Origin: a bacterium
Lineage (GTDB): Bacteria; Bacteroidota; Ignavibacteria; Kapaibacteriales; UBA7675
DNA: 64,000 nt
Assembly (NCBI GenBank): GCA_030430495.1
Contig: JAUIKM010000018.1
Location: 41,032 to 105,031 of the forward strand
Direction: 5' to 3'
Each line of letters begins with the position of its first letter. Position 1 is the stretch's first letter. Below the pieces are notes generated by a model. That model was not told the DNA's origin and did no database searches. It saw only the letters and a program-made list of their open reading frames with translations. Below are positions 1 through 7,996 of the stretch, one piece after another. The position numbers and the translations under genes were made by a program.

Positions 1-2487
1 CTGCGGATTCAGCACGTCTCTCAGACCGGATTTTCCAACGGCAAAGTAAATGTTCGAGAACGACGTTGAACATGACTTTGAGCACGGAGTAGTGCAGTTC
101 TGCGAACACGGCTTTGCGTAGCGCTGCGAATGCGGCTCGGAGCAAGGCTTTGCGTAGCGCTGCGAATGCGGCTCGGAGCAAGGCTTCGCGTAGCGCCGCG
201 AATGCGGCTCCGGGCAGGGATCCGCGTAGCGCTGCGAATGCGGCTCCGGACAGGGCTCCGTGTAGCGCTGCGAATGCGGCTCCGGACAGGGGTCGTAGCT
301 CGGCTTCGAATACGGTTTAAGAAACGGCTTTGAATGCGATTTCGGGCAAGAACCGGAATGCGGCCGCGGGCAGGGACAGGGATCGTAGCGCGGTCCCGGA
401 CAGGGATCGGAGTACGATTTCGGGCAGGGATGCTCACAGGGATGCGAATATCGCTTCCAGCAAGGTGTTGGGTACGTTTTTGAGCACGGCATTCTGCGAT
501 TGCAATACCACCTGTCTTGTGCCAATATCCCCGAGTAAGGACTGCATATTCTCAGTAAAAGATCGGTCGGCGAATAGGAGTGACAATCGCGATGCCGACG
601 ATAACACAGCCGATACAGGTTCTGTGTCATGTAGCCGTGAAGTTGGCTGAAGATCTCGCGCAAATCCACGCGCTCGCCACGGGATGGAATCGGAAAGAAA
701 TAACCGCCCGTTCTTTCTGTTAAAGCGGTATATGAAGAAGAAGACGACGATGATTCCGTATACGTAAACGCGCTGAACTCGATTCCCCGGCCCTCCAGAC
801 AGGAGTCAAAAATCGCCCTGTAGTTAAGAACCGTCGTACTGCTGCTGAATTGACTGGATGGACCGACGACGCTGACGGTCACATTTTCCAATCTCAACAG
901 ATCGACCATGCTCTCCGCCGTGAATCGCGTCCACCCTCTCGAAGGCCCGGCGTCCCGCGCGTCGTGAAATCCGGCATCCGTTAAGACCACAAAGTTTTTA
1001 TACGCATTGGGCCTCAACGGCAAATCGAGGCCCGCGGCCATCGCCTCAAGTGCATTTTCGTTCGGATCCCCGCCGCCGTGCGCATAGACCGCTGAAACCC
1101 ACTCCGAAAAAAGGAACACATCGGACGTCATTCCCAGGCAATTGCGCACTTCGTCGCCGTATACCACCAGCCCGAGGCGATAATCAACTCCGGAGTACGA
1201 CAAATGTCTGGCAAAAAAGTGAATATCATTCTTCAGAGCGTTTATATAGGGCTGCATGCTTTGAGTACCGTCGATGATAAACACAAAGTCGACGGGAGTA
1301 TTTACTCGGCTGCAAATATTATCCACGGAAATTATTTCAACCGGCCGCCCATTTTCCAGGAGTTCCAACTGATGCATATATGTCGGCCGCAAGAAACGAC
1401 CTGTGCGCGAATCCCGCATGTCAAAATACAGCTCTCCGACCCGGCCCTCCGCGCAGTCCGCACCGCGCAGATTTAACATAATATCGCCCTTCCGGATTTC
1501 GCCGTTCCACCTGTCATGCGGGCCGGGGTAGTTGTACAACCCGCCTCCGCCAGGGCCGGGCGAAGCGCGATAGTCGCCGTATCCCGGATGACCAAGTGAA
1601 CCGTCGTATCCGCCATGACCATCATAGCCGCCATAACCGCCTGAGCCGCCATAACCGTCTGAGCCGCCATAACCGCCATAACCATCATGGCCGCCATAAC
1701 CGCCTGAGCCGCCATAACCGCCCGAACTACCATAACCATCATGGCCGCCATAACCGCCCGAACTGCCATAACCGCCCGAACTGCCATAACCGCCCGAACT
1801 GCCATAACCGCCCGAGTCGCCATAACCGCCCGAGCCGCTTTCCACGTCAAATCTCCCCTCGCCCAGCATGCGTCTTGCATCTTCGGCAAAGGGGTTGTCG
1901 AAATATTTTTCGGCAAATTCTCTGAACGCTTCCGCGCCGGCATTCCGGGCGGTCAGAAACTCAATCTTCCACATTTTGCAGCGCGCCACATCCGCGGCTT
2001 TGCTGGATTGGTGGCCGTGAATGAAGTCGAGAATTTCGTGCACACTGTTTAAGGTGCGGAGCATATCCAGCAGGCGTTTTTCCTCTTCCGCACTGTAGAC
2101 GGTCGGCGGCATGACCTTAACATCCACCTTCATTGGCTCCAGCCATTCCGACAGCTCGGGATCGAGTGCATCGACCAGCTCGGCAACGATCGTGGTGTCC
2201 TGCATCGGCGCGAACTTGATTTTGCCTTCCAGCAGCTCGACGCGTTCACCCAGCTTGACGGCAAGCTGATCGTATTCTGCGTACTCGCCGGCAGTCCAGG
2301 AGATGGTGGTCGAATCATAGCGCTTGATCACCGGCGGATCCGCCGTTAACTCAATCGTGGTCATGTTTGCACAGGCGGTGAACGCCAGCGCCGCCGCCGC
2401 GGCAAGCAGCAGGCCCAACATCCTCTCAAGGCGAGGCCTGATTTCGTGGTTAAGTCGAATGCGATGGTTCACGGTACTCTGTCCCAT
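1..2487 (-). CDS. von Willebrand A domain lipoprotein with Gly/Tyr linker and Cys-Pro repeat tail (3' end outside window)
   Basis: The reading frame opens with ATG at 2487 and stays open for 829 codons to the left edge, so the stop lies outside. Residues 23-43 are hydrophobic and end in FTAC, a plausible lipobox, so it is probably an outer-membrane or surface lipoprotein. A charged region of about 165 residues follows, then a Gly/Tyr-rich linker (about 217-300) of GGYGSS/GGYGGHDGYG units. A vWA fold (about 397-620) carries a MIDAS-type DGTQS after the strand VDFVFII and a later VVLTDAGFHD. From about residue 660 the tail consists of Cys-Pro repeats such as SEPHSQRYAKPC. vWA domains bind metal and protein ligands; surface adhesion is my inference. 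All three frames of the repeat are largely open, but only this frame keeps the PC spacing in the degenerate repeats and joins the vWA domain. I see no clear Shine-Dalgarno, so Met23 could be the real start. Confidence 0.8.
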   Translation of the reverse strand, partial: MGQSTVNHRIRLNHEIRPRLERMLGLLLAAAAALAFTACANMTTIELTADPPVIKRYDSTTISWTAGEYAEYDQLAVKLGERVELLEGKIKFAPMQDTTIVAELVDALDPELSEWLEPMKVDVKVMPPTVYSAEEEKRLLDMLRTLNSVHEILDFIHGHQSSKAADVARCKMWKIEFLTARNAGAEAFREFAEKYFDNPFAEDARRMLGEGRFDVESGSGGYGDSGGYGSSGGYGSSGGYGSSGGYGGHDGYGSSGGYGGSGGYGGHDGYGGYGGSDGYGGSGGYGGYDGHGGYDGSLGHPGYGDYRASPGPGGGGLYNYPGPHDRWNGEIRKGDIMLNLRGADCAEGRVGELYFDMRDSRTGRFLRPTYMHQLELLENGRPVEIISVDNICSRVNTPVDFVFIIDGTQSMQPYINALKNDIHFFARHLSYSGVDYRLGLVVYGDEVRNCLGMTSDVFLFSEWVSAVYAHGGGDPNENALEAMAAGLDLPLRPNAYKNFVVLTDAGFHDARDAGPSRGWTRFTAESMVDLLRLENVTVSVVGPSSQFSSSTTVLNYRAIFDSCLEGRGIEFSAFTYTESSSSSSSYTALTERTGGYFFPIPSRGERVDLREIFSQLHGYMTQNLYRLCYRRHRDCHSYSPTDLLLRICSPYSGILAQDRWYCNRRMPCSKTYPTPCWKRYSHPCEHPCPKSYSDPCPGPRYDPCPCPRPHSGSCPKSHSKPFLKPYSKPSYDPCPEPHSQRYTEPCPEPHSQRYADPCPEPHSRRYAKPCSEPHSQRYAKPCSEPHSQRYAKPCSQNCTTPCSKSCSTSFSNIYFAVGKSGLRDVLNPQ
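116..295 (-). repeat. five tandem 36-bp repeats encoding 12-residue Cys-Pro units
   Basis: Copies lie at 116-151, 152-187, 188-223, 224-259 and 260-295. Read on the minus strand each encodes a variant of SEPHSQRYAKPC. The first two copies are almost identical and later ones differ by a few bases; more degenerate Pro-Cys units continue to about 500. Near-identical copies suggest recent expansion, so copy number may vary between strains. Confidence 0.9.
1600..1845 (-). repeat. Gly/Tyr-encoding imperfect tandem repeats
   Basis: Imperfect repeats of 12-30 bases built on the + strand word CCGCCATAACCGCC encode GGYG, SSGGYGG and HDGYG units on the minus strand. They form a flexible linker between the N-terminal region and the vWA domain of the gene at 1-2487. 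Apparent Met/Ala/Val-rich and His/Asn-rich proteins in the other frames are shadows of this array. Confidence 0.85.
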
Positions 2488-2684
2488 AATTTTGTTAAAT
2501 GATTGTCAAACCACGAATCCTGTCTGTTCTTTTGTCTGCCGGGCATAACGGCACGAGTACCGTCGACCTGCCACGTGGGCGGTGCACGCCACAGGCAGCT
2601 TGTCACAGATACCGCATCCCATGCCCACTGGTCAGATGTGGGTATAAGATGACGACAAAGGTAGATATTGCTCGGATTTTTACA

Positions 2685-2705
2685 AATACGTAGTGTATAC
2701 GTATT
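2685..2705. promoter_or_regulatory. palindromic site AATACGTA-N5-TACGTATT
   Basis: An 8-bp perfect inverted repeat with a 5-bp spacer lies about 180 bases upstream of the vWA lipoprotein start. A closely matching 21-mer (17 of 21 identical) occurs at 5043-5063 upstream of another Cys-rich secreted protein gene. There is no T tract, so a regulator-binding site is more likely than a terminator. Confidence 0.45.
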
Positions 2706-3054
2706 CCTGCATTTTCGCTGGAAAATTCAGACCCCGGACCTGCACTCGCGATGACTCAATGACGGCGGATCGACGGCGGCGCACTTCAGAACCTGGCGGG
2801 AACGCCGGTCGGATCGGTATATTTGTCAGGGTCGCACGTCCCGGGTCAACATTGCAGCTCGAGTTTTTCACCTGACCGGCAGTGCAACATCACGATTGCC
2901 ATGCCCGAAACACCTGGATTTTGTGATCAAAATATTATGGGCGCTTTTGAACCCGCTTGAACTTCGCCCTCGCTTTGCTCCGGCTTGTTTCATGACTTTT
3001 TTGTTAATCTTCGGGTTGGAAGCCTGAAGACTTGCAGCCGGCTGAACATCTTCA

Positions 3055-3094
3055 AACGCAAAGACTCCGAACCACAGCTCGGAGTCTTTGCGTT
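3055..3094 (-). terminator. 16-bp perfect hairpin behind the T9SS cargo gene
   Basis: Arms 3055-3070 and 3079-3094 pair perfectly around an 8-base loop. It lies about 70 bases past the stop of the gene ending at 3162. Neither strand has a following T run, so it may terminate by another route or stabilise the mRNA 3' end. Confidence 0.5.
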
Positions 3095-3161
3095 GAAATC
3101 TGCACGACGAACAAAAGGGCCTTTGCAGGAATGCAGCAGGTGTCCACGGTCGTCGTGAAGC

Positions 3162-4484
3162 CTATTGGACCACAGTTAACGCCATGCGGCTCAGCGCTTC
3201 GCCGGTCGAGGGTTCTTCCAGCACCAGAGAATACACACCGGCCGCTATCTGCACCGCGCCCAATTCAAGCTCCAGGCGGTGTTTGCCGGGCGCCAGCGTC
3301 CCGCTCCAAACAATACCTGCTCTCGCGCCGCTCGTGGTATAAACGGCCAGTTGAAGTCGCATTTCTTCAAAACCAACGAGTGAGATGTTAAGGGGCTCGG
3401 CCGGACTGACCGGGTTGGGCGTGACCGAACGAATGCTGAAAACGGGAACATAAAAATCAGCTTGTTCGTTTGTCACACCGGCGGAGGGTTTGACCGAGAC
3501 CGGATACTTAACAGCTTTCCAGACAGTTGTCCCATCAACTACTTCCTGTTCGTAGTAGCGCGACCGGAACATTTCGTGTTGTTCCGGTGAGAAGAACCAG
3601 AGTTTTGTGTCTTCCGGCAGCCAGCCGGTCGCCGCGCGGACTTCATTGCAGTAATTCAGAACAGCCTGAAACCATTGATCGTTTAACGCCGCCACATATG
3701 CATCGTCGCGCCGGTTGCCCTTTTCATCCATGATCGCCGATTCATTAAAATAGCAACCTGGCTCTTTCATCAGCGTCACGCCGTAAGGCGTCGATCCCCA
3801 GCGACGAGTGACGACCTGAATGTAGGCTGTTTTGCCGGCATGCTCCTGCGATACTGAAACCTAGTGATTGGCCAATCTCGGGTTGTCGCCATAAAAAGGA
3901 TTTGAATACGGATCGTCATGCGCGTCAATTCCGGCCGTGTTTAACACCTGCAGAATCTCGTGCGTTGTCGCATCCCGCAGTTGAATCTCCCATTCGGTTT
4001 TGTCCATGACGTCCCAGGGAGTGTTGCCGGTCCCGCCGCCCGGCGGATCGTCGGCATCTGGCGGAAACGCGCTCGACGGAGCCCACATTCCGGTGCGGCG
4101 ATAAAAGTGGATGTCGGCCGCGTCCTGCGGAAGCTGAAAATCCTCGGATCTGCTGTTCGGCTCCAGATCCAGCTGCTCGACCTGGCCGCTGTTGTCCTGT
4201 ATGGTCAGATCCGCAACGTTCCAATCTACGATGTTCACGCGCTTCGACTCCGTCGGACTGACGACCCGAATCTCGCCAAAACGCATTTCAACGCCCGAAT
4301 ACGAAAAAGTATTGCGATAGTCGAGATACTGCAGGAAATTCCAGTCGTCGCGCGTTATGTTGAAAATTGTTTCCGGCGGTTGGGCTGACGAAGGACAAGG
4401 TAGGAAAAGACACAGGATCAGGCATAGTGCCGCGTTCCGGAGCCAGGATTGTTTGGACGTATATTTTAACATGTTGGTCTGCAT
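3162..4484 (-). pseudogene. T9SS cargo protein interrupted by an in-frame TAG
   Basis: One continuous frame runs from about 4484 (or Met at 4472) to 3162 but is broken by TAG at 3861-3863. The part before it has a signal peptide (LCLILCLFLPCPSSAQ) and about 200 residues of secreted domain ending in NPRLANH. The part after it resumes in the same frame as VSVSQEHAGKTAYIQVVTRR and finishes with a Por-type sorting domain (SVTPNPVSPAEPL ... IAAGVYSLVLEEP). Neither half makes sense alone: one has the export signal and the other the T9SS signal. TAG ends other intact genes here (28572-29588 and 61652-62617), so a general recoding is unlikely. It may be a nonsense allele, a sequencing error or readthrough. 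It lies 22 bases after the Cys-rich gene at 4507-4986 and is probably co-transcribed with it. Confidence 0.75.
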
Positions 4485-4506
4485 TGGTGAAAAAAAAGCG
4501 TTGATA

Positions 4507-4986
4507 TTAGTCGGGCGGCAAAAAGCCATTACAAATGAGATAACAATCATCAATTCGTGAAAATTCATTGCAATCAAACAATTGACAAGCATCAACACAG
4601 TCGCAACCATGCGCTCTTGCTACAGTTTTGCAGTCCGAGTTTACGAATGTATAAACATCAGCTCGGTCTTGATGCATGGCATCCGGATAACATTGAGGGC
4701 CCTGGGCTGAAGCTCTCAGACATAAAACCACTTCACTGGATACTTCGCCACAAATGTCGTCCAATCCACAGGAGCACTCAATAACACAGCGGTTTGAACA
4801 TGGAACTGTGGAGAGAAAGCACAGCCACCTTTCCAAATATTGCATTCCCGTCTGATTGTCAACCCAGGATTTTTCACAACAGTCGTTGTGCGTTTCTTGA
4901 TTGTCTTGAAGTACATTTTCTGAGACAAGTGGTCCAGCAGATATGATCAGAAGAATGGCAGTTGTTATGATAGTACGCATTTTCAT
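4507..4986 (-). CDS. small secreted cysteine-rich protein
   Basis: This 159-residue protein has a signal peptide (residues 1-22, RTIITTAILLIISAGPLVS) and about 18 cysteines spread through the mature part, including CC, ECSCG and GCDCVDAC clusters, which suggests a disulfide-stabilised extracellular protein. I do not recognise the family. The start is supported by AGGAT six bases upstream of the ATG. A palindrome at 5043-5063 sits about 57 bases upstream and matches the one before the vWA lipoprotein gene. The next gene downstream is the split T9SS cargo gene, so the two probably form an operon. Confidence 0.7.
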   Translation of the reverse strand: MKMRTIITTAILLIISAGPLVSENVLQDNQETHNDCCEKSWVDNQTGMQYLERWLCFLSTVPCSNRCVIECSCGLDDICGEVSSEVVLCLRASAQGPQCYPDAMHQDRADVYTFVNSDCKTVARAHGCDCVDACQLFDCNEFSRIDDCYLICNGFLPPD

Positions 4987-5042
4987 TTTAATATCCTTTA
5001 ATAAATATGCTCTTCAATATATGGTCCTTGAACTGATTGCGC

Positions 5043-5063
5043 AATACATAACGCATACGTATT
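5043..5063. promoter_or_regulatory. second copy of the 21-bp palindromic site
   Basis: The outer arms AATAC and GTATT are inverted around an 11-base centre, and the sequence matches 17 of 21 bases of 2685-2705. It lies 57 bases upstream of the Cys-rich protein start at 4986, a typical operator distance. Confidence 0.45.
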
Positions 5064-5201
5064 GCCACAATCCTCCGGAAGCAACTCCATTAAATGCTAT
5101 TTTTGCACAAATTGATCGATTTGCCCGCCTGAGCACTCGCCTGACATTGAACATTCGGCACTTTAACGCTTGCGTCAAACGACCTTGGACAAGCGAATAC
5201 C

Positions 5202-5259
5202 CGATCTCCCGTTTGCAATTTCGTACCCAGGCATTACCGGGAGATCGGGTTTGTTTTCT
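5202..5259 (+). terminator. orphan rho-independent terminator
   Basis: CCCGATCTCCCG (5202-5213) pairs with CGGGAGATCGGG (5238-5249), followed on the + strand by TTTGTTTTCTT. The T tract is only on the + strand, yet no + strand gene precedes it. It may end an unrecognised small RNA starting between about 4990 and 5150. Confidence 0.5.
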
Positions 5260-5267
5260 TCACCAAA

Positions 5268-5330
5268 GGCCTGAGCGCTTCGCCGCTTCACTGCTGTTCC
5301 GCCGCTTGCTTTTTCCTCTTGTTCATCATC
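5268..5330 (-). repeat. dispersed intergenic repeat, copy A
   Basis: Read on the minus strand it goes AACAAGAGGAAAAAGCAAGC then GGCGAAGCGCTCAGGCC. It shares this pattern with 15714-15777 and 26450-26499 and lies downstream of the VOC gene in the same orientation. Confidence 0.5.
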
Positions 5331-5408
5331 GAGTTGCAGTTGAGAAGTCATTGTATTGTTAAACCCGCAGACGCCTCACAGCCTGCGAGTGCGCGGACTT
5401 CAAACCCG

Positions 5409-5468
5409 GCGACAAACAATACAGTCAGGAGAGCCTGAGTGCCGAACGGAGTGAAGGCGCTCAAAGCG
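5409..5468 (+). repeat. dispersed intergenic repeat, divergent copy E
   Basis: GCGACAAACAA is followed by GAGAGCCTGAG and GAAGGCGCTCAAAGCG. It is close to the copy at 23629-23690 and more distant from the minus-strand copies. Confidence 0.4.
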
Positions 5469-5503
5469 ATCAGTCAGTTGTCAATCCGCAAACACTAAAA
5501 CGA

Positions 5504-5986
5504 TCAATCTGATGTCAGATCGGCGATGATGATCTTTGTCATCTGCATCATCCTGGCCATGGCGCCTTCGCCGCCGGCGTTGTTTAACATGTCATCCATG
5601 CCGCGCGGACAGACCTGCCAGGAAAGGCCGTATTTGTCTTTCAGCCAGCCGCAGGGGCCGTGGCTGCCGCCGTCCGCCCCGAGTGCGTCCCAGTAGTAGT
5701 CGATTTCGGCCTGGTCGTTGCACAGGACAATAAACGACACCGCCTCGTTAAAGGTAAAATGCGGACCGCCGTTGAGTGCGGTTAAACGCATGCCGTTCAC
5801 CTCAAAGTCGATGGTCATGACAAGGCCTTCGGGCTGACCGTGCTGCTCAAATCCGGCTTTGCCGAATCGCGTGGTCGCGTGAATTTTTGAGTCCTTGAAA
5901 ACGGAGGTGTAAAAAGCCACCGCTTCTTCCGCCTGTTTGTCGAACCACAGGCAGGGCGTAATAGTGGTCTGAGAAATTTCAGCCAT
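5504..5986 (-). CDS. VOC (glyoxalase/PhnB-like) family protein
   Basis: The 160-residue protein begins MAEISQTTITPCLWFDKQAEEA and has the PhnB-type pattern: FYTSVFKDSKI, a GLVMTIDFEVNGM strand, LNGGPHF, CNDQAEIDYYWDAL, and CGWLKDKYGLSWQVCP near the end. This group is often annotated as 3-demethylubiquinone methyltransferase-like, but its members are VOC-fold proteins with mostly unknown substrates. Met41 of the longer open frame is chosen because the family's N-terminus starts there. It is the last gene of a likely minus-strand operon after an SRPBCC protein and a helix-hairpin-helix protein. Confidence 0.88.
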   Translation of the reverse strand: MAEISQTTITPCLWFDKQAEEAVAFYTSVFKDSKIHATTRFGKAGFEQHGQPEGLVMTIDFEVNGMRLTALNGGPHFTFNEAVSFIVLCNDQAEIDYYWDALGADGGSHGPCGWLKDKYGLSWQVCPRGMDDMLNNAGGEGAMARMMQMTKIIIADLTSD

Positions 5987-6014
5987 GTTCAAGTGAGTTC
6001 CGTTAAGTTGACAT

Positions 6015-6332
6015 TCACTGTTTAAAAGTAAGTCCGGCGTCAGTGAGCGCCGCTTCCAGTCGATGGAGACCGGCGGGCCCCACGCCGTGCAGCCCGGCGA
6101 TTTCACCGCGCGTGTATTGCGCCAATGCGTCCGGACTGTCGATTCCCAAACCTTGCAGAGCGCGCCGCGCCGGAGCGGCCAATGTGGATGTTAAACCGCT
6201 GTGAGCTTTGCGGCCGCGTTCACATTCGGGAGAGTCCGGGCTGTTGCCGCCATTGTCGTATTGATGCCCGGCGGCGCAGATGCGGAGATTGCAGGCTGTA
6301 TAAATCGCCTGTATCATGAAGGGAAAAAACAC
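6015..6332 (-). CDS. small helix-hairpin-helix protein (RNA polymerase alpha C-terminal-like)
   Basis: The last 50 residues match a small bacterial family of isolated HhH modules: LAAPARRALQGLGIDSPDAL followed by HGVGPAGLHRLEAALTDAGL, with the diagnostic hairpin GVGP. Such proteins are thought to contact DNA or protein, and their exact role is not established. The open frame starts at GTG 6332, but its first 45 residues look unlike the family, so the true start may be internal. It lies 14 bases after the SRPBCC gene and 28 bases before the VOC gene, so co-transcription is likely. Confidence 0.7.
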   Translation of the reverse strand: MFFPFMIQAIYTACNLRICAAGHQYDNGGNSPDSPECERGRKAHSGLTSTLAAPARRALQGLGIDSPDALAQYTRGEIAGLHGVGPAGLHRLEAALTDAGLTFKQ

Positions 6333-6346
6333 GGCGGCGTCTTGCC

Positions 6347-6766
6347 TCAGGATTGCGATTCAACGTGTTTGCGGAAATTGTCGAGAATAGCCTGCCAGCC
6401 CTGCTGTTGCAGTTCCAGCGAATTCGTGTTTTCCGCTTCGAACGTTTCAACAACTTCCGTGCCGTCGCCGCTGTCCTTAAACAGCACTTCCACCGTGCGC
6501 TCGTCGTCCAGCTTGAAATGCAGTGCGTCCTGCGGTACAATTTTTGTGAACTCGCCGCCGAAGTCAAACGAAACGCTGCCGTCGCGCGCCGCCATGGTAT
6601 AGGTAAAACGCCCGCCTTCGCGCAGCTCGTTTTCGGCTTTGGGCGTGTGCCAGTCGTCCGAAGCATTGTTCCACTGCACGACGTGTGCCGGGTCGGTCCA
6701 CAGACGCCAGACCAGATCACGCGCCGCGGCAATTGTAGTCCTGACGGTAATTCGGGGTTTGGGCAT
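6347..6766 (-). CDS. SRPBCC / AHSA1-type ligand-binding protein
   Basis: The 139-residue protein starts MPKPRITVRTTIAAARDLVW and has the AHSA1-family pattern: LWTDPAHVVQWNNASDDWHT near the start, GGRFTYTMAARDG in the middle, and QQGWQAILDNFRKHVES at the end, the family's closing helix. These helix-grip folds bind small hydrophobic ligands or act in stress responses; the ligand is unknown. The internal ATG at 6766 is used because GGTGGG precedes it and the upstream extension is not family-like. It is divergent from the GlxA-type regulator at 6906, a plausible regulator of this operon. Confidence 0.88.
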   Translation of the reverse strand: MPKPRITVRTTIAAARDLVWRLWTDPAHVVQWNNASDDWHTPKAENELREGGRFTYTMAARDGSVSFDFGGEFTKIVPQDALHFKLDDERTVEVLFKDSGDGTEVVETFEAENTNSLELQQQGWQAILDNFRKHVESQS

Positions 6767-6905
6767 GTTTTTCCCACCGTAGTTGTTGAACAGAATTTGT
6801 TTGTTGTAATGCGACAAATATACGGCCCGCGGGCGGCGGCGGCAACATGCAAATACGACATTGTCGGGTGGCAATTGCGACAGGATTTTTTACTACATTT
6901 ACGCC

Positions 6906-7886
6906 ATGAAACAGATATGCATCCTCGTGCCGGAAACGGCGGTGCCGGCGGCGATTGTCGATCCGCGCTACATGTTCAGCGCCGTGAATCAGTTTTTTCG
7001 CGAAGCGGGCCACGACCCATTTTTCGACATTAAACTGGTGGGATTGCGGCCGACGGTTGAACTGGAACAGGGTCTGATCAGCGTGCATCCGGATTTGTTG
7101 ATCGATGAGGTTAAACAGACCGATCTGATCGTCGTTCCGGCAATCAGCGGCGACGTCCGCCGCGCACTGGAATTAAACAAAGACTTTTTGCCGTGGATGC
7201 GCGAGCTGCACAGCCGCGGCGCGGAGGTTGCCGGTTTGTGCATCGGTTCATTTCTGCTCGGCGCGGCGGGACTGCTCGACGGCAAAACAAGTTCAACGCA
7301 TTGGTTGTTTGCCGCGCAGTTCAGGGAGATGTTCCCCAGGGTACACCTGGCGCACGATAAAGTCGTGACGGACCAGGACGGCGTTTACACCAGCGGCGGC
7401 GCGCAGTCCTACTGGAATTTGCTGCTCTACCTGGTCGAGAAGTTCACCAGTCGGGAAATGGCGCTGATAGCCTCCAAGTTTTTTGAGCTGGATACCGCGC
7501 GCTACAGCCAGTCGCCCTTTGTCATGTTTAAAGGTCAGAAGGAACACGGCGATCGGGAGGTATTGCAGGCGCAGGAATTTATCGAGGCGCATTTCCGCGG
7601 CCGGATTCACGTCGGTGAGCTGGCTTCGCGCTTCGGCATTGGACGCCGCACCTTTGAACGCCGCTTCAAAAAACACACCTCAAACACGGTGGTGGAATAC
7701 ATTCAACGCGTGCGCATCGAGGCGGCCAAACAACAACTGGAATCCGGGCACAAATCGGTGCACGAAGTAATGCAGGACGTCGGCTACAGCGATCCGCGCG
7801 CCTTCCGCGATCTCTTCCGCAAGGAAGCCGGCCTCTCCCCGACGGAGTACAGAAACAAATTCAGCATGATCGGCGTGCCCGACTGA
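6906..7886 (+). CDS. GlxA-family transcriptional regulator (DJ-1/PfpI + AraC HTH)
   Basis: The 326-residue protein has an N-terminal DJ-1/PfpI-like domain (about 1-190; CILVPETAVPAAIVD, VVPAISGDVR, GLCIGSFLLGAAGLLDGK with the nucleophile-elbow Cys) and a C-terminal AraC-type double HTH (about 220-320; IHVGELASRFGIGRRTFERR and VGYSDPRAFRDLFRKEAGLS). GlxA-type proteins are cytoplasmic DNA-binding regulators with a ligand-sensing N-terminus. The ATG at 6906 lies only four bases after TACATTTA, a -10-like box, so the transcript may be leaderless. It is transcribed away from the SRPBCC-HhH-VOC cluster, which it may control. Confidence 0.9.
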   Translation: MKQICILVPETAVPAAIVDPRYMFSAVNQFFREAGHDPFFDIKLVGLRPTVELEQGLISVHPDLLIDEVKQTDLIVVPAISGDVRRALELNKDFLPWMRELHSRGAEVAGLCIGSFLLGAAGLLDGKTSSTHWLFAAQFREMFPRVHLAHDKVVTDQDGVYTSGGAQSYWNLLLYLVEKFTSREMALIASKFFELDTARYSQSPFVMFKGQKEHGDREVLQAQEFIEAHFRGRIHVGELASRFGIGRRTFERRFKKHTSNTVVEYIQRVRIEAAKQQLESGHKSVHEVMQDVGYSDPRAFRDLFRKEAGLSPTEYRNKFSMIGVPD

Positions 7887-7910
7887 ACTCCCCCGCCGAC
7901 AATAAAACAA

Positions 7911-7940
7911 ACGGCCGCCGCACGTAAATGCGACGGCCGT
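7911..7940 (-). terminator. terminator between convergent genes
   Basis: ACGGCCG (7911-7917) pairs with CGGCCGT (7934-7940) with further pairing inside. On the minus strand it is followed by TTTGTTTTATT, so it best serves the T9SS gene ending at 7997, though it could also stop the + strand regulator gene. Confidence 0.65.
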
Positions 7941-7996
7941 TGCGACTGCAAAGCGGATGCAGCTCAAAACAGCGTCTGGAACGCGTTTATATGGTA

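Larger units (their letters stand above)
2488..3161. other. intergenic region with a palindrome and a long hairpin
   Basis: I see no convincing gene in these 674 bases. They hold the upstream region of the vWA lipoprotein, a 21-bp palindrome at 2685-2705 and a long perfect hairpin at 3055-3094 behind the neighbouring T9SS cargo gene. Confidence 0.6.
4987..5503. other. intergenic region with palindrome, orphan terminator and two repeat copies
   Basis: I find no supported gene in these 517 bases. The region holds the palindrome at 5043-5063, a strong + strand terminator-like hairpin at 5202-5259 with no + strand gene before it, and two copies of the dispersed intergenic repeat (5268-5330 and 5409-5468). 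Confidence 0.55.

Noticed and set aside
116..295. CRISPR array
   Set aside because: The 36-bp units are directly adjacent without unique spacers and lie inside a protein-coding frame.
21..437. Arg-rich 138-residue open frame on the minus strand
   Set aside because: It is a shadow frame of the 36-bp Cys-Pro repeats of the vWA lipoprotein; only the vWA frame keeps the PC spacing in degenerate repeats.
1473..1943. Met/Ala/Val repeat protein on the minus strand
   Set aside because: It is the shadow of the Gly/Tyr repeat linker; the real frame joins the lipoprotein N-terminus to the vWA domain.
4943..5362. 139-residue + strand open frame
   Set aside because: It crosses a strong terminator hairpin and a dispersed repeat, and has no recognisable domain.
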